Below, in pieces: positions 47,580-55,734 of a DNA stretch of 64,000 nucleotides. The stretch is from positions 310,001-374,000 of the forward strand of contig ONUH01000001.1 in the NCBI GenBank assembly GCA_900321035.1. Direction: 5' to 3'. The notes beneath the pieces were generated by a model. It made no database searches and was not told the origin of the DNA. It worked only from the letters and a program-made list of their open reading frames with translations. This stretch comes from an uncultured Selenomonadales bacterium. Its GTDB lineage: Bacteria; Bacillota; Negativicutes; Selenomonadales; Selenomonadaceae. The position numbers and the translations under genes are program-made. The first letter of the stretch is position 1, and the number at the start of each line of letters is the position of its first letter.

Positions 47580-49715
47580 TCACGCTTCCTTCAAGGAAAC
47601 CTCCACCGCCGTATGGATGACGTTTTCAATCACATAGTCCGTAGCGAGCTTCGCTTTCGGCGGTGCGGACGGCTCCGCTTTCTTCCCGCTTGCCTGCTCC
47701 TCTTCCTGCCGCCGAATGGCCGCCTCGATTTCCTTCTTCTGTTCCTTTTCGCTGAGCACGGGGCCCGGGCCCGGCTCAATCACGATCTCATTATTGGAAT
47801 CCGTTTCGCCGAAGTCATGGAGGCTCTCCTTGACCGTCTTCGATCCGTCCTGCGTGTCCGGCGTCACGATGCCGGCTTCCGCCTGTGCCGCCTGCAGCAG
47901 CTTCTCAAGGGAAACCAACCCGCCGCCGTGCACGTCCAAATGCATGGAGCCTTCACGCCGTCCCTTGGGCACCGTGAACGGCACATCCACCGTCACTTTC
48001 GGGGCCCGGTACGGCTGCAGCGTGACCTTGAAATTCACCGTTTCCCCCGGCTTCACTCTCGGTTTGTCCGGCGTCGCCGAAACGAGCGACGCGGTACGCC
48101 GCTTGGCTTCGGCGGAGATATTGACCTTGACGTCGTAAACATCCGCCTCGCCCTTCGTATCACTGGAAATAATCGCCAGGACCTGCGCCAATTCCGCGAA
48201 GGCAATCTGTCCCGTGTCCGCCGCCGCGTAAAAGAGATTCGACCGCTCGAACAGGCCGTTTTCCGCAGCGTCGGTCCGGATGGCGAAATTCACCTTGACC
48301 GTGCTTTCGCTCATGTTGTCCACCGTCCGGCCCAGTGCAGCGTAAGAAATCGCCTGCGTCAGGATCGGGACGAACGCCTCGTCATACGCCATCGTCGCCG
48401 CGTAAGAATTGGAACGCCCCAGCGTCTTGTCCTCCACCGTCAGGCGAATAGGCACTACCGACGGGAACATGCCCACAATGCCGGCGATGCCCGCCGTGCG
48501 GTCCTGGTTGATGCGCCCGATGATGCTGCCGGTGTTCACCAGCTTCATGCCGTCGGTCATGCCGTTGACCATCGCAAAAACGGAGGCGTCCGTCATAAAG
48601 TAATTGACGTTGCCCCGATGGAGGAACGGATGACCGAAGGCCAAGACACGCCCGTCTTCCTCCACCGCCGTGACCGTTCCCGTCGCCGCAAAGGAAAAAT
48701 CGCCGTAAGCGAGCGCCGCTCCCACCGGGCTTCCCGGATACAGCACGGCTTCGTAATCCGTCGCATAACTCGAGCTGCCGGACAGGCCGCCAAAATTCGT
48801 CGCCTGATATCCCAACGGGTCGAGCTGCTTTTGCAGGAATCGCATGCCCGCGTCGCCGAATCCCGACGCGTAAACCAGCGTTTTCTCCTGCCGCTCCCCG
48901 ACAGGAGCCGCCTTATCCTTATCCTCTTTTGCCGTAGGGGTTTCGTTTGGTTTATTTTCTTGCTTGGTTTCTTTTGCGGCCGAAGCTCCTTTTTCTTTGC
49001 CGTCCCCGGCCTTTGCGTCTTCAGGCGCCTTCTCTTCTTTCGCGCTCTCGCGTTTTGCCGCCGGTTCCGATTCCTTGGGGGCCTCGGCTGCCGCTTTCTT
49101 TCCCTCTTCCTTCGCGGCGGCTTCCGGTTTCTCCGGGGCAGGCTGCTCCTTGCCGTCCTTTTTCGTTTCGGCGCCGCCCTGTCCTAATTTCAAAATGGTT
49201 CCGTCGTCTTTCTTTTTCCCCGCCTGCTCCGATTCCTCTTTTTTCTCCTCAGGCTTCTTCAAATCGACAAGCTGCGGGCGGCTTTGATTTTTCGTGTCCG
49301 GCATATCCCAAATCGGGAGCATTTCCTCGATGGGCGTAATCAAAAAGGTATGGGGATCCATCTCCTTGACCGTCGCGGAGCCCGCGCCGACCAACCGGCC
49401 ATCCACATAAACGGGACTGCCGCTCATGCCCTGCATCAGGCCCCCGTCCGTATCGGCAAACGCCCCTTCGCTGCGGGCGATGATGAACGGCATGGATTTC
49501 CCGTTCTGCATGACGCCTAAAATCGTCACCTCAAAGCTCCGTATATCCCCGGACGCGTCCGCCACAGTATAAAGTTCCCCGGTCATGCCCGCTTCCACCT
49601 CAGCGAGCGGCATGATCTCGTCCATCGCCATCGCCGCGGGAGACCAGCTCCAAACAGCCGCCCCCACCGCCATAGCCGCGAGCATCGCCCGCATTCTTTT
49701 GCATACCTTACGCAA
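47580..49715 (-). CDS. SpoIVB-like S55 serine-peptidase protein with charged insertion
   Basis: The 711-residue exported protein has a hydrophobic signal segment ending near AMA, then an S55-like block with GMSGSPVYVDG (Ser about residue 98). A roughly 128-residue Lys/Glu/Ala-rich stretch (about 151-278) follows, then AFGHPFLHRGNVNYFM (His about 362) and a beta-rich C-terminal region. In SpoIVB the His comes before the Ser, so the order is swapped, as in S55 proteins of some other phyla. The TTG start at 49715 follows GAGGTG; ATG 49694 is an alternative. The preceding lipoyl-fold gene is 13 bp away. Confidence 0.8.
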   Translation of the reverse strand: MRKVCKRMRAMLAAMAVGAAVWSWSPAAMAMDEIMPLAEVEAGMTGELYTVADASGDIRSFEVTILGVMQNGKSMPFIIARSEGAFADTDGGLMQGMSGSPVYVDGRLVGAGSATVKEMDPHTFLITPIEEMLPIWDMPDTKNQSRPQLVDLKKPEEKKEESEQAGKKKDDGTILKLGQGGAETKKDGKEQPAPEKPEAAAKEEGKKAAAEAPKESEPAAKRESAKEEKAPEDAKAGDGKEKGASAAKETKQENKPNETPTAKEDKDKAAPVGERQEKTLVYASGFGDAGMRFLQKQLDPLGYQATNFGGLSGSSSYATDYEAVLYPGSPVGAALAYGDFSFAATGTVTAVEEDGRVLAFGHPFLHRGNVNYFMTDASVFAMVNGMTDGMKLVNTGSIIGRINQDRTAGIAGIVGMFPSVVPIRLTVEDKTLGRSNSYAATMAYDEAFVPILTQAISYAALGRTVDNMSESTVKVNFAIRTDAAENGLFERSNLFYAAADTGQIAFAELAQVLAIISSDTKGEADVYDVKVNISAEAKRRTASLVSATPDKPRVKPGETVNFKVTLQPYRAPKVTVDVPFTVPKGRREGSMHLDVHGGGLVSLEKLLQAAQAEAGIVTPDTQDGSKTVKESLHDFGETDSNNEIVIEPGPGPVLSEKEQKKEIEAAIRRQEEEQASGKKAEPSAPPKAKLATDYVIENVIHTAVEVSLKEA

Positions 49716-49728
49716 TCCGTCCACCTCG

Positions 49729-50022
49729 TTATTCTCTTCCGATTTTCGCAACGGCGTCGCCTTTTCGTATATGCGCGCCGACCATTGTCACCGTCTTGCG
49801 AACGACGCCCCGGTCTTTCGCCCGGGCCGCCACCGCTTCCCCACCGGAAAGCGCGGCAATCCTTACCAGCGCGTCGCCTTCTTCGACATGCGCGCCCGGC
49901 TCGATGACCCACGTGACCTCGCCGCCGATAGCGGCCCGCTGAACGCTTGCCGCGTCCTGAAGGAAAAGTATGCCTATCGCCAGCACGGCAAACGCCGCCG
50001 CCGCCAACCATTTTCTTTTCAC
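49729..50022 (-). CDS. Membrane-anchored lipoyl-fold (barrel-sandwich) protein
   Basis: The 97-residue protein has one N-terminal membrane segment and two half-motifs typical of biotinyl/lipoyl or HlyD folds: VIEPGAHVEEGDALVRI and VTMVGAHIRKGDAVAKI. No biotin or lipoyl lysine sits in the usual turn, so it is a structural fold and not a cofactor carrier. The start is GTG at 50022 with GGGAGG upstream. It is co-transcribed with the S55 protein and may present or restrain it outside the membrane. Confidence 0.8.
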   Translation of the reverse strand: MKRKWLAAAAFAVLAIGILFLQDAASVQRAAIGGEVTWVIEPGAHVEEGDALVRIAALSGGEAVAARAKDRGVVRKTVTMVGAHIRKGDAVAKIGRE

Positions 50023-50048
50023 GCCGCGCTTCCTCCCGTATCATTACT

Positions 50049-50077
50049 ATTATACGAGGCAAGGCACCGCTCCGCAA
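50049..50077 (-). promoter_or_regulatory. Promoter of the lipoyl-fold/S55 operon
   Basis: TTGCGG, 17 bp, perfect TATAAT on the minus strand, directly after the end of the AMIN/NAGPA gene. Confidence 0.8.
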
Positions 50078-50086
50078 GTATCGGAT

Positions 50087-51523
50087 TCATTTTTTTCTCG
50101 GCGTCTTTCCCGCAGGCGCCGCCTTTCGCGGCATCACCGCCAGCGCGCTTCCCACGCGGCGCTCCTCGCCGTCGGAAGGCGAATTGACCAGCTCGCCGCC
50201 GATTACCATCGCGCTGGACCCGCCGCCGTCAAAATTCACGGCTTCCCGCGCCCCGTACTTCACAAGGAGGTCGGCGAACTCTTCCAGCGTCGCGCCGATA
50301 CTCGCCTCCTGGCGCCCGTCCACCACGGCCAGCAGCGCATGGCGATTTGCGAGCACCGCCACGCCGGTCCGCGGCGCGCGCCCCCGAGATATATCTGACG
50401 GAAACTCCTCCTCCGTCTTCGTCACAAACGGCTTTCCCTTTTTCACCAGCATCGGACCGGCCCCGACGATGAGCGGCACGTTCTGGAACGCCGTCCCCAA
50501 ATCCTCTTCCAAAGTAGCCGCGTCCCCGACGCGCACCTTCGCGAACAGGTTCTTCATCTTGCCGTGCACCGAAACCACGTAGCCGTCCTCGGGAATCGCG
50601 GAATTTCCCTGATTGATTTTAACAACCTTGCCGTTCTGCACCACGAACTCCCGTCCGTATTCATTCGTGTTCGTGCGCACGTCATACGCCCGGTTGTAAA
50701 TAATCAGTGTGTCCGCGCCCCGTTCCGCGTTCACGCCGGACACATAGGCCGACTTCTTTCCGATCGTCATTTTCCCGCTGTAATACACTTGATCCACAAA
50801 CGGCGTCCCATCCGTCCGGACGCCCAGCGCGCTGCGCGTGAAATACGTCGTCCCCACTACCGTGCCGCCCATGCGAAGCACGCCCAAGATCTCCCCGGAC
50901 GACGCAAAATAATTGGAATTGATCGCCGCCACCGCGTTCACCTCGTCGGACATCCGGGAAACCGTCGTCCGCCCCAGCACTTCGCCGTTGGCCAACACCG
51001 GGACGAGGTCGTATTTCTTCAAATCCACGTCCAGCAAAAACGCCCGGAAACGGCCGCGCCCGTCCCTCCGCGTGTAAACCGTCTCCACCAGTCCCGGCGC
51101 CGGCTCCGACTTCTGCTCATGCTCATATTCCTTTTGGATGTCAACAAAAATGCGGTTCGGATTTTTCAGCGTCTTGACGACGAACTCCGCCGGCTCCGTG
51201 AGGTCGATGGTCAAGACCACGCTGTTTTTCAGCTTCGTGAAATACACGCGATGTACCACGTCGCTGTGGATGACCGGCTTCACCTTCACGGAATCCCCTG
51301 TATTCGGCAGCTCCAAAATAATCTGCATGCCGTTCTTCTCCGTCCTCGTCGCGTACTTCGGAATCTCCGAGACGTCGAGGACGATTCGGTCATGGTCCGT
51401 GCCCTTGCCGAAGCGCACGCCAGTAATCGACGGCGAAGCGGCCAGCGCGGCCGAAGAAAAAAAGAAAAACAGCGCCAGCGTAAAACCCGCCACGCGCCGT
51501 ATCCAACGATTTGCAAAAATCAT
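50087..51523 (-). CDS. Secreted AMIN-domain phosphodiester glycosidase (NAGPA-like)
   Basis: The 478-residue protein has a signal peptide (FTLALFFFFSSAALAA), an AMIN domain at about residues 30-120 that should bind peptidoglycan, and a NAGPA/DUF2233-type domain to the end (NAVAAINSNYFASSGE, RAPRTGVAVL, AVNFDGGGSSAMV). Family members hydrolyse sugar phosphodiesters. It probably works on cell-wall polymers in the periplasm. The ATG at 51523 has GGGAGG upstream. Confidence 0.9.
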   Translation of the reverse strand: MIFANRWIRRVAGFTLALFFFFSSAALAASPSITGVRFGKGTDHDRIVLDVSEIPKYATRTEKNGMQIILELPNTGDSVKVKPVIHSDVVHRVYFTKLKNSVVLTIDLTEPAEFVVKTLKNPNRIFVDIQKEYEHEQKSEPAPGLVETVYTRRDGRGRFRAFLLDVDLKKYDLVPVLANGEVLGRTTVSRMSDEVNAVAAINSNYFASSGEILGVLRMGGTVVGTTYFTRSALGVRTDGTPFVDQVYYSGKMTIGKKSAYVSGVNAERGADTLIIYNRAYDVRTNTNEYGREFVVQNGKVVKINQGNSAIPEDGYVVSVHGKMKNLFAKVRVGDAATLEEDLGTAFQNVPLIVGAGPMLVKKGKPFVTKTEEEFPSDISRGRAPRTGVAVLANRHALLAVVDGRQEASIGATLEEFADLLVKYGAREAVNFDGGGSSAMVIGGELVNSPSDGEERRVGSALAVMPRKAAPAGKTPRKK

Positions 51524-51599
51524 GTGCAGCCTCCCAAAACAACATCCAAGATATACCAACAAACAAAGAAATATTAGCGCAGTTCCCTGTGTTTTTTAT

Positions 51600-51758
51600 G
51601 GAAACACTGATTAAGTCAAGTCACGGTCCTGTTGAGGGATTTTTACGACAGGCAAGAAAGATGGTGCGAAGGCGTAGCATCGCTACGTCAAACGACATCT
51701 GACGCAGCATGGCGGAAAAAGAACCAACAGGGGCCGGCGGGACTTATTCAGTGTTTCC
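51600..51758. repeat. MITE-like element with imperfect 18-bp terminal inverted repeats
   Basis: The left end GGAAACACTGATTAAGTC (51600-51617) and right end GACTTATTCAGTGTTTCC (51741-51758) match in 17 of 18 positions as inverted repeats. The 159-bp unit has an inner pair beginning CCTGTTG and ending CAACAGG, and a small central hairpin (GCGTAGC, ATC, GCTACG). No protein frame is convincing. It lies between flgJ and the AMIN/NAGPA gene, in the upstream region of the latter. A further GGAAACAC copy follows at 51763. No target duplication is clear. Confidence 0.6.
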
Positions 51759-51773
51759 TTTAGGAAACACCGC

Positions 51774-51811
51774 AAAAAAACGCCGCACGCCTTTTCAACG
51801 TGCAGCGTTCA
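51774..51811 (-). terminator. Terminator after flgJ
   Basis: AACGCTGCACG pairs with CGTGCGGCGTT around a 9-nt loop, followed by T-run on the minus strand. Confidence 0.88.
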
Positions 51812-51822
51812 TGGTCATTTCC

Positions 51823-52284
51823 CTATTTCGGTGCGTCGATCTTCCCTTTCGCGGCCAAGGTCTGCGACGTGACCTGGTCGATCAGGTTGTCGTACATCAT
51901 ATCCGCAATACCGACGCCGCCGGACTTCGCCACATTCTGCATCAGTTCCGTATCCAGCATCGAGTGCCAAATCTTTTCGCCGTTGCTCTCGCCAAACAGC
52001 GTATTTTCCGGGACGGTGTTCCGCATGGATCTGAAAACGATGTCCAAGAACATCGCCTCGAATCCTTGGCAAGCTTCCCGGAGACGCTTCGCTTCCGCTT
52101 CGGCGTCAACACCCGACGTATCGACGGTTTTTTTCGCGTTTTCCAGCGCCTGCGTCGCTCGGCTCAGCGCGTCCTCAAACCGCGCCGCGTCCGTCGTCGC
52201 CTGCAGCGCCTCCTGCGAAGCGTTCGGACCGTTCCACGTCGCCGCGCCGCGAAGCGCGTCCATGCCCGTAAGCCCGTTTATCAT
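51823..52284 (-). CDS. flgJ: Flagellar rod-binding protein (FlgJ N-terminal domain)
   Basis: The 153-residue protein holds only the rod-capping domain: CQGFEAMFLDIVFRSMRNTV then GEKIWHSMLDTELMQNVAKSGGVGIADMMY. The muramidase domain of enterobacterial FlgJ is missing, so another enzyme must open the wall. It follows flgI by 13 bp and ends the flgAHIJ run. Confidence 0.9.
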   Translation of the reverse strand: MINGLTGMDALRGAATWNGPNASQEALQATTDAARFEDALSRATQALENAKKTVDTSGVDAEAEAKRLREACQGFEAMFLDIVFRSMRNTVPENTLFGESNGEKIWHSMLDTELMQNVAKSGGVGIADMMYDNLIDQVTSQTLAAKGKIDAPK

Positions 52285-52297
52285 GTCATGCCCTCCG

Positions 52298-53422
52298 TCA
52301 GATGATTTCCAGTTCTGCGTGCAACGCGCCCGCAGCCTTCATCGCCTGCAAAATCGAGATGATGTCGCGCGGCGTCGCGCCTACAGCGTTCAGCGCGCCC
52401 ACGATGTCGTTGACGTTCGCCGTGGCGTCGAGGACGATGGTGTTCGCCTTTTCCTCCGACACGCTGACGTTATCATTCTTCGTCGTGACAGTCTTCGCGC
52501 CGCTGCCCATACTGTAAGGCATCGGCTGGCTCACGTCCTGCTCCGTCTCGATACTGATGGAAATGCCGCCCTGCGTAATGGCGATATTGTCCACCGCTAC
52601 GTCGCCGCCCATGACGATGGTACCGGTCCGCTCGTTTACGACCACTTTCGCGATATTGTCCGGCATGATCGGAAGTTCTTCAATGCCCGCCACAAAGCTG
52701 ACGACGTTATTCCTGAAAAACGGCGGGATACGGATATCCACGCGTCCCGGATTCGCCGCCGTGGCCACGCCCGCGTAACGCATATTGATTGCCTGGGCAA
52801 CCCGCGAAGCCGTCGTGAAATCGGGATTCGCGAGGGACAGCGACAACGTGCCGTCCTGTCCGAGGTCATCCTCCACCGTGCGCTCGACAATAGCCCCGTT
52901 CGGCGTCAAACCCACCGTCGGGAAATTTTTCTGCCGCGTGCTGCCGCTGCTGCTGTTGCCCGCCGTGAAGCCGCCGGTCGAAACCGCGCCCTGCGCCACC
53001 GCGTACACCTCGCCGTTACCGGCTTGCAGCGGCGTCTGAATCAAGGTGCCGCCCTGTATGCTTTTCGCGTCGCCCATGGACGAGACCGTCACGTCGATGG
53101 TGTCACCCTCGCGGACAAAGGGGGGGAGCGTTGCCGTAACGACCACAGCCGCCACGTTCTTCGTCTTCAGCGAAGCCTGATCGATGGTCACGCCGAACTT
53201 CCGCAGCATATTCGCCACCGACTGCAGCACTTCCAGCGTCTTGTTCGAATCGCCGGTGCCGTTCAGGCCCATGACAAGCCCGTAGCCGACGAGCTGGTTC
53301 GAGCGCACGCCCTGCACCTTCGCGATGTCTTTAATGCGCGTAACGGCGGACTCCGCAAAAGCCAGCCCGGAAACGGACAGGCAAAGAACCGCCGTAAGGA
53401 GCGCGATCCATTTTTTCATCAT
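52298..53422 (-). CDS. flgI: Flagellar P-ring protein FlgI
   Basis: The 374-residue exported protein has a signal peptide (ALLTAVLCLSVSGLAFA) and the FlgI blocks RIKDIAKVQGVRSNQLVGYGLVMGLNGTGD, and INMRYAGVATAANPGRVDIRIP. It forms the bushing ring in the peptidoglycan layer and is found only in diderms. The start is ATG 53422; TTG 53425 and ATG 53419 are alternatives. It is next to flgH. Confidence 0.96.
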   Translation of the reverse strand: MMKKWIALLTAVLCLSVSGLAFAESAVTRIKDIAKVQGVRSNQLVGYGLVMGLNGTGDSNKTLEVLQSVANMLRKFGVTIDQASLKTKNVAAVVVTATLPPFVREGDTIDVTVSSMGDAKSIQGGTLIQTPLQAGNGEVYAVAQGAVSTGGFTAGNSSSGSTRQKNFPTVGLTPNGAIVERTVEDDLGQDGTLSLSLANPDFTTASRVAQAINMRYAGVATAANPGRVDIRIPPFFRNNVVSFVAGIEELPIMPDNIAKVVVNERTGTIVMGGDVAVDNIAITQGGISISIETEQDVSQPMPYSMGSGAKTVTTKNDNVSVSEEKANTIVLDATANVNDIVGALNAVGATPRDIISILQAMKAAGALHAELEII

Positions 53423-53434
53423 CAAATCACCCCG

Positions 53435-54043
53435 TCAGAACAGGATATTGAATATCTGCGTCAAAATGCCCTGCCGCTGCTTCGAGTTCAACGGACCCTT
53501 GCCGTCGAATCGGATGGTGGCGTCCGCCACCTGCGCGGAAGACACGGTATTGGCATACGTCACGTCGTCACGGCGCACCACGCCGCGCAGCGTAATCTTA
53601 TGCTCGTTCTTGTTCTGCCATATCGACTGCGTTCCCTCGACAATCATGTTTCCGTTCGGCTCCACCTCGACCACCGTGACCGATACGCGGCCGTTGGCGC
53701 GGTTCGTGCTGGCCGACGACCCGTCCGCCTTGAAACTGTCGCTGCCGCTGATGGACGCCGGGAAAATGGAATTCAGAAAATCAAAGACGCCGATACCGGC
53801 CTGCATATTCACGTTGCCGGACTTGGAATTGGAACTCGACCTCGTCGCGGACGTGGTCGCCGTTTCGCTGATGATGATGGTCAGAATATCGCCGACATTC
53901 CGCGCCTTGTTGTCCGAAAAATACAAATTCTCAGTGTGCCCGTCGCCGTTCGACCACAGTGACTTTGCCGACACGGGAAAGGCCGTCGCCAGCACCATCA
54001 CCGAGATGCCCGCGACCGCAAGGAACCGCCAATTCTTTCTCAT
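53435..54043 (-). CDS. flgH: Flagellar L-ring protein FlgH
   Basis: The 202-residue protein has a signal sequence (FLAVAGISVMVLATAFPVSA), then SLWSNGDGHTENLYFSDNKARNVGDILTI and GNMIVEGTQSIWQNKNEHKITLRGVVRRDDV, clear FlgH features. It forms the outer-membrane ring. Unlike enterobacterial FlgH no lipobox cysteine is present near the cleavage site. The ATG at 54043 is chosen for the signal peptide. Confidence 0.95.
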   Translation of the reverse strand: MRKNWRFLAVAGISVMVLATAFPVSAKSLWSNGDGHTENLYFSDNKARNVGDILTIIISETATTSATRSSSNSKSGNVNMQAGIGVFDFLNSIFPASISGSDSFKADGSSASTNRANGRVSVTVVEVEPNGNMIVEGTQSIWQNKNEHKITLRGVVRRDDVTYANTVSSAQVADATIRFDGKGPLNSKQRQGILTQIFNILF

Positions 54044-54068
54044 GCCATCGCCTATCCTTTCCTTTATC

Positions 54069-54812
54069 TTACTTCCGTACAATCTCTACCGTGAATTCGT
54101 CAAGGATGCGCCCGCGCAGGATTTTTCGCGAAGCCGTATTCCTGACGCGGATGACCTCCCCTTCGTGTCCCGCCTCCAAAGCGACGCCTTCCATCTTGAC
54201 CGCGACGCCGTTCTGCTTGGAAATCAGCGTCACCGGGGAACCCGGCTGCACGATATCCGGCAGCTTGAGCATGGCCCGAAGAATCGGCATGCCTATGCTG
54301 AGAGACCGGGAAAGCACCTTCCCGACAAGGACGTCGTTCTCTCCCATGAATTTAGCGCCCTTCGTCCCGACCTCCTGCTCCTCGAAGCGGTAATCCGCCG
54401 CCGTCAAAGGCTGCCCCGGCGTAAGCGGCCGGGCCGCAACGGCAACGCGGTCGAACACATGCATCTTGAACTGGCATTTGACCTGCCGAAACGGCGCGCC
54501 GTCCACCAGCACGTCCATATAGACCGCCGTGTTGCCCCAAAACCGGAGCCCGTTGGGCGTTTTCGCCTTAAAGGTAATCTCGCCCTCCGGCGCGCGCAGC
54601 GCGCGGGGAATGTGCACCGTCTCAATCGTGTAGCGCCGCGTGTCGCCCAAGGCCGCCATCGTCTCGTCAATATAGGCGATAGCCTCCCGCTGGATATCCT
54701 CCGGAGAAATCTCCTGCGGATAAACGTCCTCCGGCGTCAAGCCATAGGCACCGGCGACCGCCGCAAAGGCCCAGAACAAGACCGCCGCAAAAACACAACA
54801 AAACCGCCGCAT
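54069..54812 (-). CDS. flgA: Flagellar P-ring assembly chaperone FlgA
   Basis: The 247-residue exported protein has a signal peptide (VLFWAFAAVAGAYG) and a C-terminal SAF region: RPLTPGQPLTAADYRFEEQEV and GSPVTLISKQNGVAVKMEGVAL. It helps FlgI assemble in the periplasm. It is next to flgH and 2 bp after flgG. Confidence 0.93.
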   Translation of the reverse strand: MRRFCCVFAAVLFWAFAAVAGAYGLTPEDVYPQEISPEDIQREAIAYIDETMAALGDTRRYTIETVHIPRALRAPEGEITFKAKTPNGLRFWGNTAVYMDVLVDGAPFRQVKCQFKMHVFDRVAVAARPLTPGQPLTAADYRFEEQEVGTKGAKFMGENDVLVGKVLSRSLSIGMPILRAMLKLPDIVQPGSPVTLISKQNGVAVKMEGVALEAGHEGEVIRVRNTASRKILRGRILDEFTVEIVRK

Positions 54813-54814
54813 AA

Positions 54815-55603
54815 TTACCGCTTCAGACCGTTGGCGATTTCCAGCATGGAATCCGAAGTCGTGATCGCCTTCGCGTCCGACTCGTAGGCGCGCTGCGCCA
54901 CGATCATATTGACCATTTCCTCGACGACCTGGATATTCGACATTTCGATGACGGACTGCACCAGCGTGCCGGAACCGTCCTCGCCCGGATTGCTTTCCAG
55001 AGGGGGACCCGAAGCGTCGGACTCATAAAACAGGTTGTGCCCGCGCACCGTAAGACCCGCCGGGTTGACGAACCGGGCAATCTGTATCTGCCCGACCTGA
55101 TTCTGCTGCCCGTCCACGATATCCGACACGCGCCCATCCGGCGAAATCGTGATGGAATCGCTGGCGGCGTTCTGCTCGATCGTGATATTGTCCGCCAAAG
55201 GATAGCCGTCCGTCGTCACCATGCGGCGGTCGGAATCGAGCTTGAAGGAACCGTCCCGCGTATACGCGATGGTCCCGTCCGGCATCTCAATCCGGAAAAA
55301 CCCGTCGCCCTCAATGGCGATATCCGTCGGATTTCCCGTGGACTGGAGATTTCCTTGAGAGAAAATACGCTGGGTCGCCGCCAAACGGTCGCCGAGACCG
55401 ATCTGCAGCCCCGTCGGGTACTGGGAATCAGCGCCGCTCTCCGCGCCCGCCGGACGCAAAGTTTGATACAAAAGATCATGAAATTCCGCACGCACTTTTT
55501 TCGCGCCAAACGTGTTGACGTTCGCGAGATTGTGCGCCACCACATCCATATTGTCCTGCTGCGACTTCATCCCTGATGCCGCCGACCAAAGGGCTCGCAT
55601 CAT
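54815..55603 (-). CDS. flgG: Flagellar distal rod protein FlgG
   Basis: The 262-residue rod protein has MRALWSAASGMKSQQDNMDVVAHNLANVNTFGAKK split over the N-terminal coil (NLANVNT motif), the GDGFFRI middle and the C-terminal coil with EEMVNMIVAQRAYESDAKAI. No signal peptide: it is exported by the flagellar machine. The second Met codon (55600) is an alternative start. A SigD/FliA-type promoter precedes it. Confidence 0.95.
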   Translation of the reverse strand: MMRALWSAASGMKSQQDNMDVVAHNLANVNTFGAKKVRAEFHDLLYQTLRPAGAESGADSQYPTGLQIGLGDRLAATQRIFSQGNLQSTGNPTDIAIEGDGFFRIEMPDGTIAYTRDGSFKLDSDRRMVTTDGYPLADNITIEQNAASDSITISPDGRVSDIVDGQQNQVGQIQIARFVNPAGLTVRGHNLFYESDASGPPLESNPGEDGSGTLVQSVIEMSNIQVVEEMVNMIVAQRAYESDAKAITTSDSMLEIANGLKR

Positions 55604-55653
55604 AGTACATCCGCTCCTCTAAATAAAAATGGTCAAACTCATCTCTGTCCTGT

Positions 55654-55680
55654 ATATCGGAAAAACATCTGAAAAACTTA
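55654..55680 (-). promoter_or_regulatory. Probable sigma-28 (FliA/SigD) promoter of flgG
   Basis: TAAG, 16 bp, then CCGATAT on the minus strand; the -10 is an exact match to the Bacillus SigD type. It starts an RNA about 45 nt before flgG. Confidence 0.65.
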
Positions 55681-55688
55681 ACCTTTCA

Positions 55689-55723
55689 TAAAAAAATAGG
55701 GCTAAGGCACCACTTAACCCTAT
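55689..55723 (-). terminator. Terminator after flgF
   Basis: ATAGGGTTAAG pairs with CTTAGCCCTAT around a 6-nt loop, followed by T-run on the minus strand. Confidence 0.9.
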
Positions 55724-55734
55724 CCTTTATGCAA

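Noticed and set aside
47070-49187. Long open frame on the plus strand opposite the S55 gene
   Set aside because: It is an antisense shadow of a GC-rich, Lys/Glu/Ala-rich gene; it has no ribosome site or domain and is Arg/His-rich as mirror frames are.
49980-50582. Plus-strand frames over the lipoyl-fold/NAGPA junction
   Set aside because: They cross a promoter and the ends of two well-supported minus-strand genes and have no start signals.
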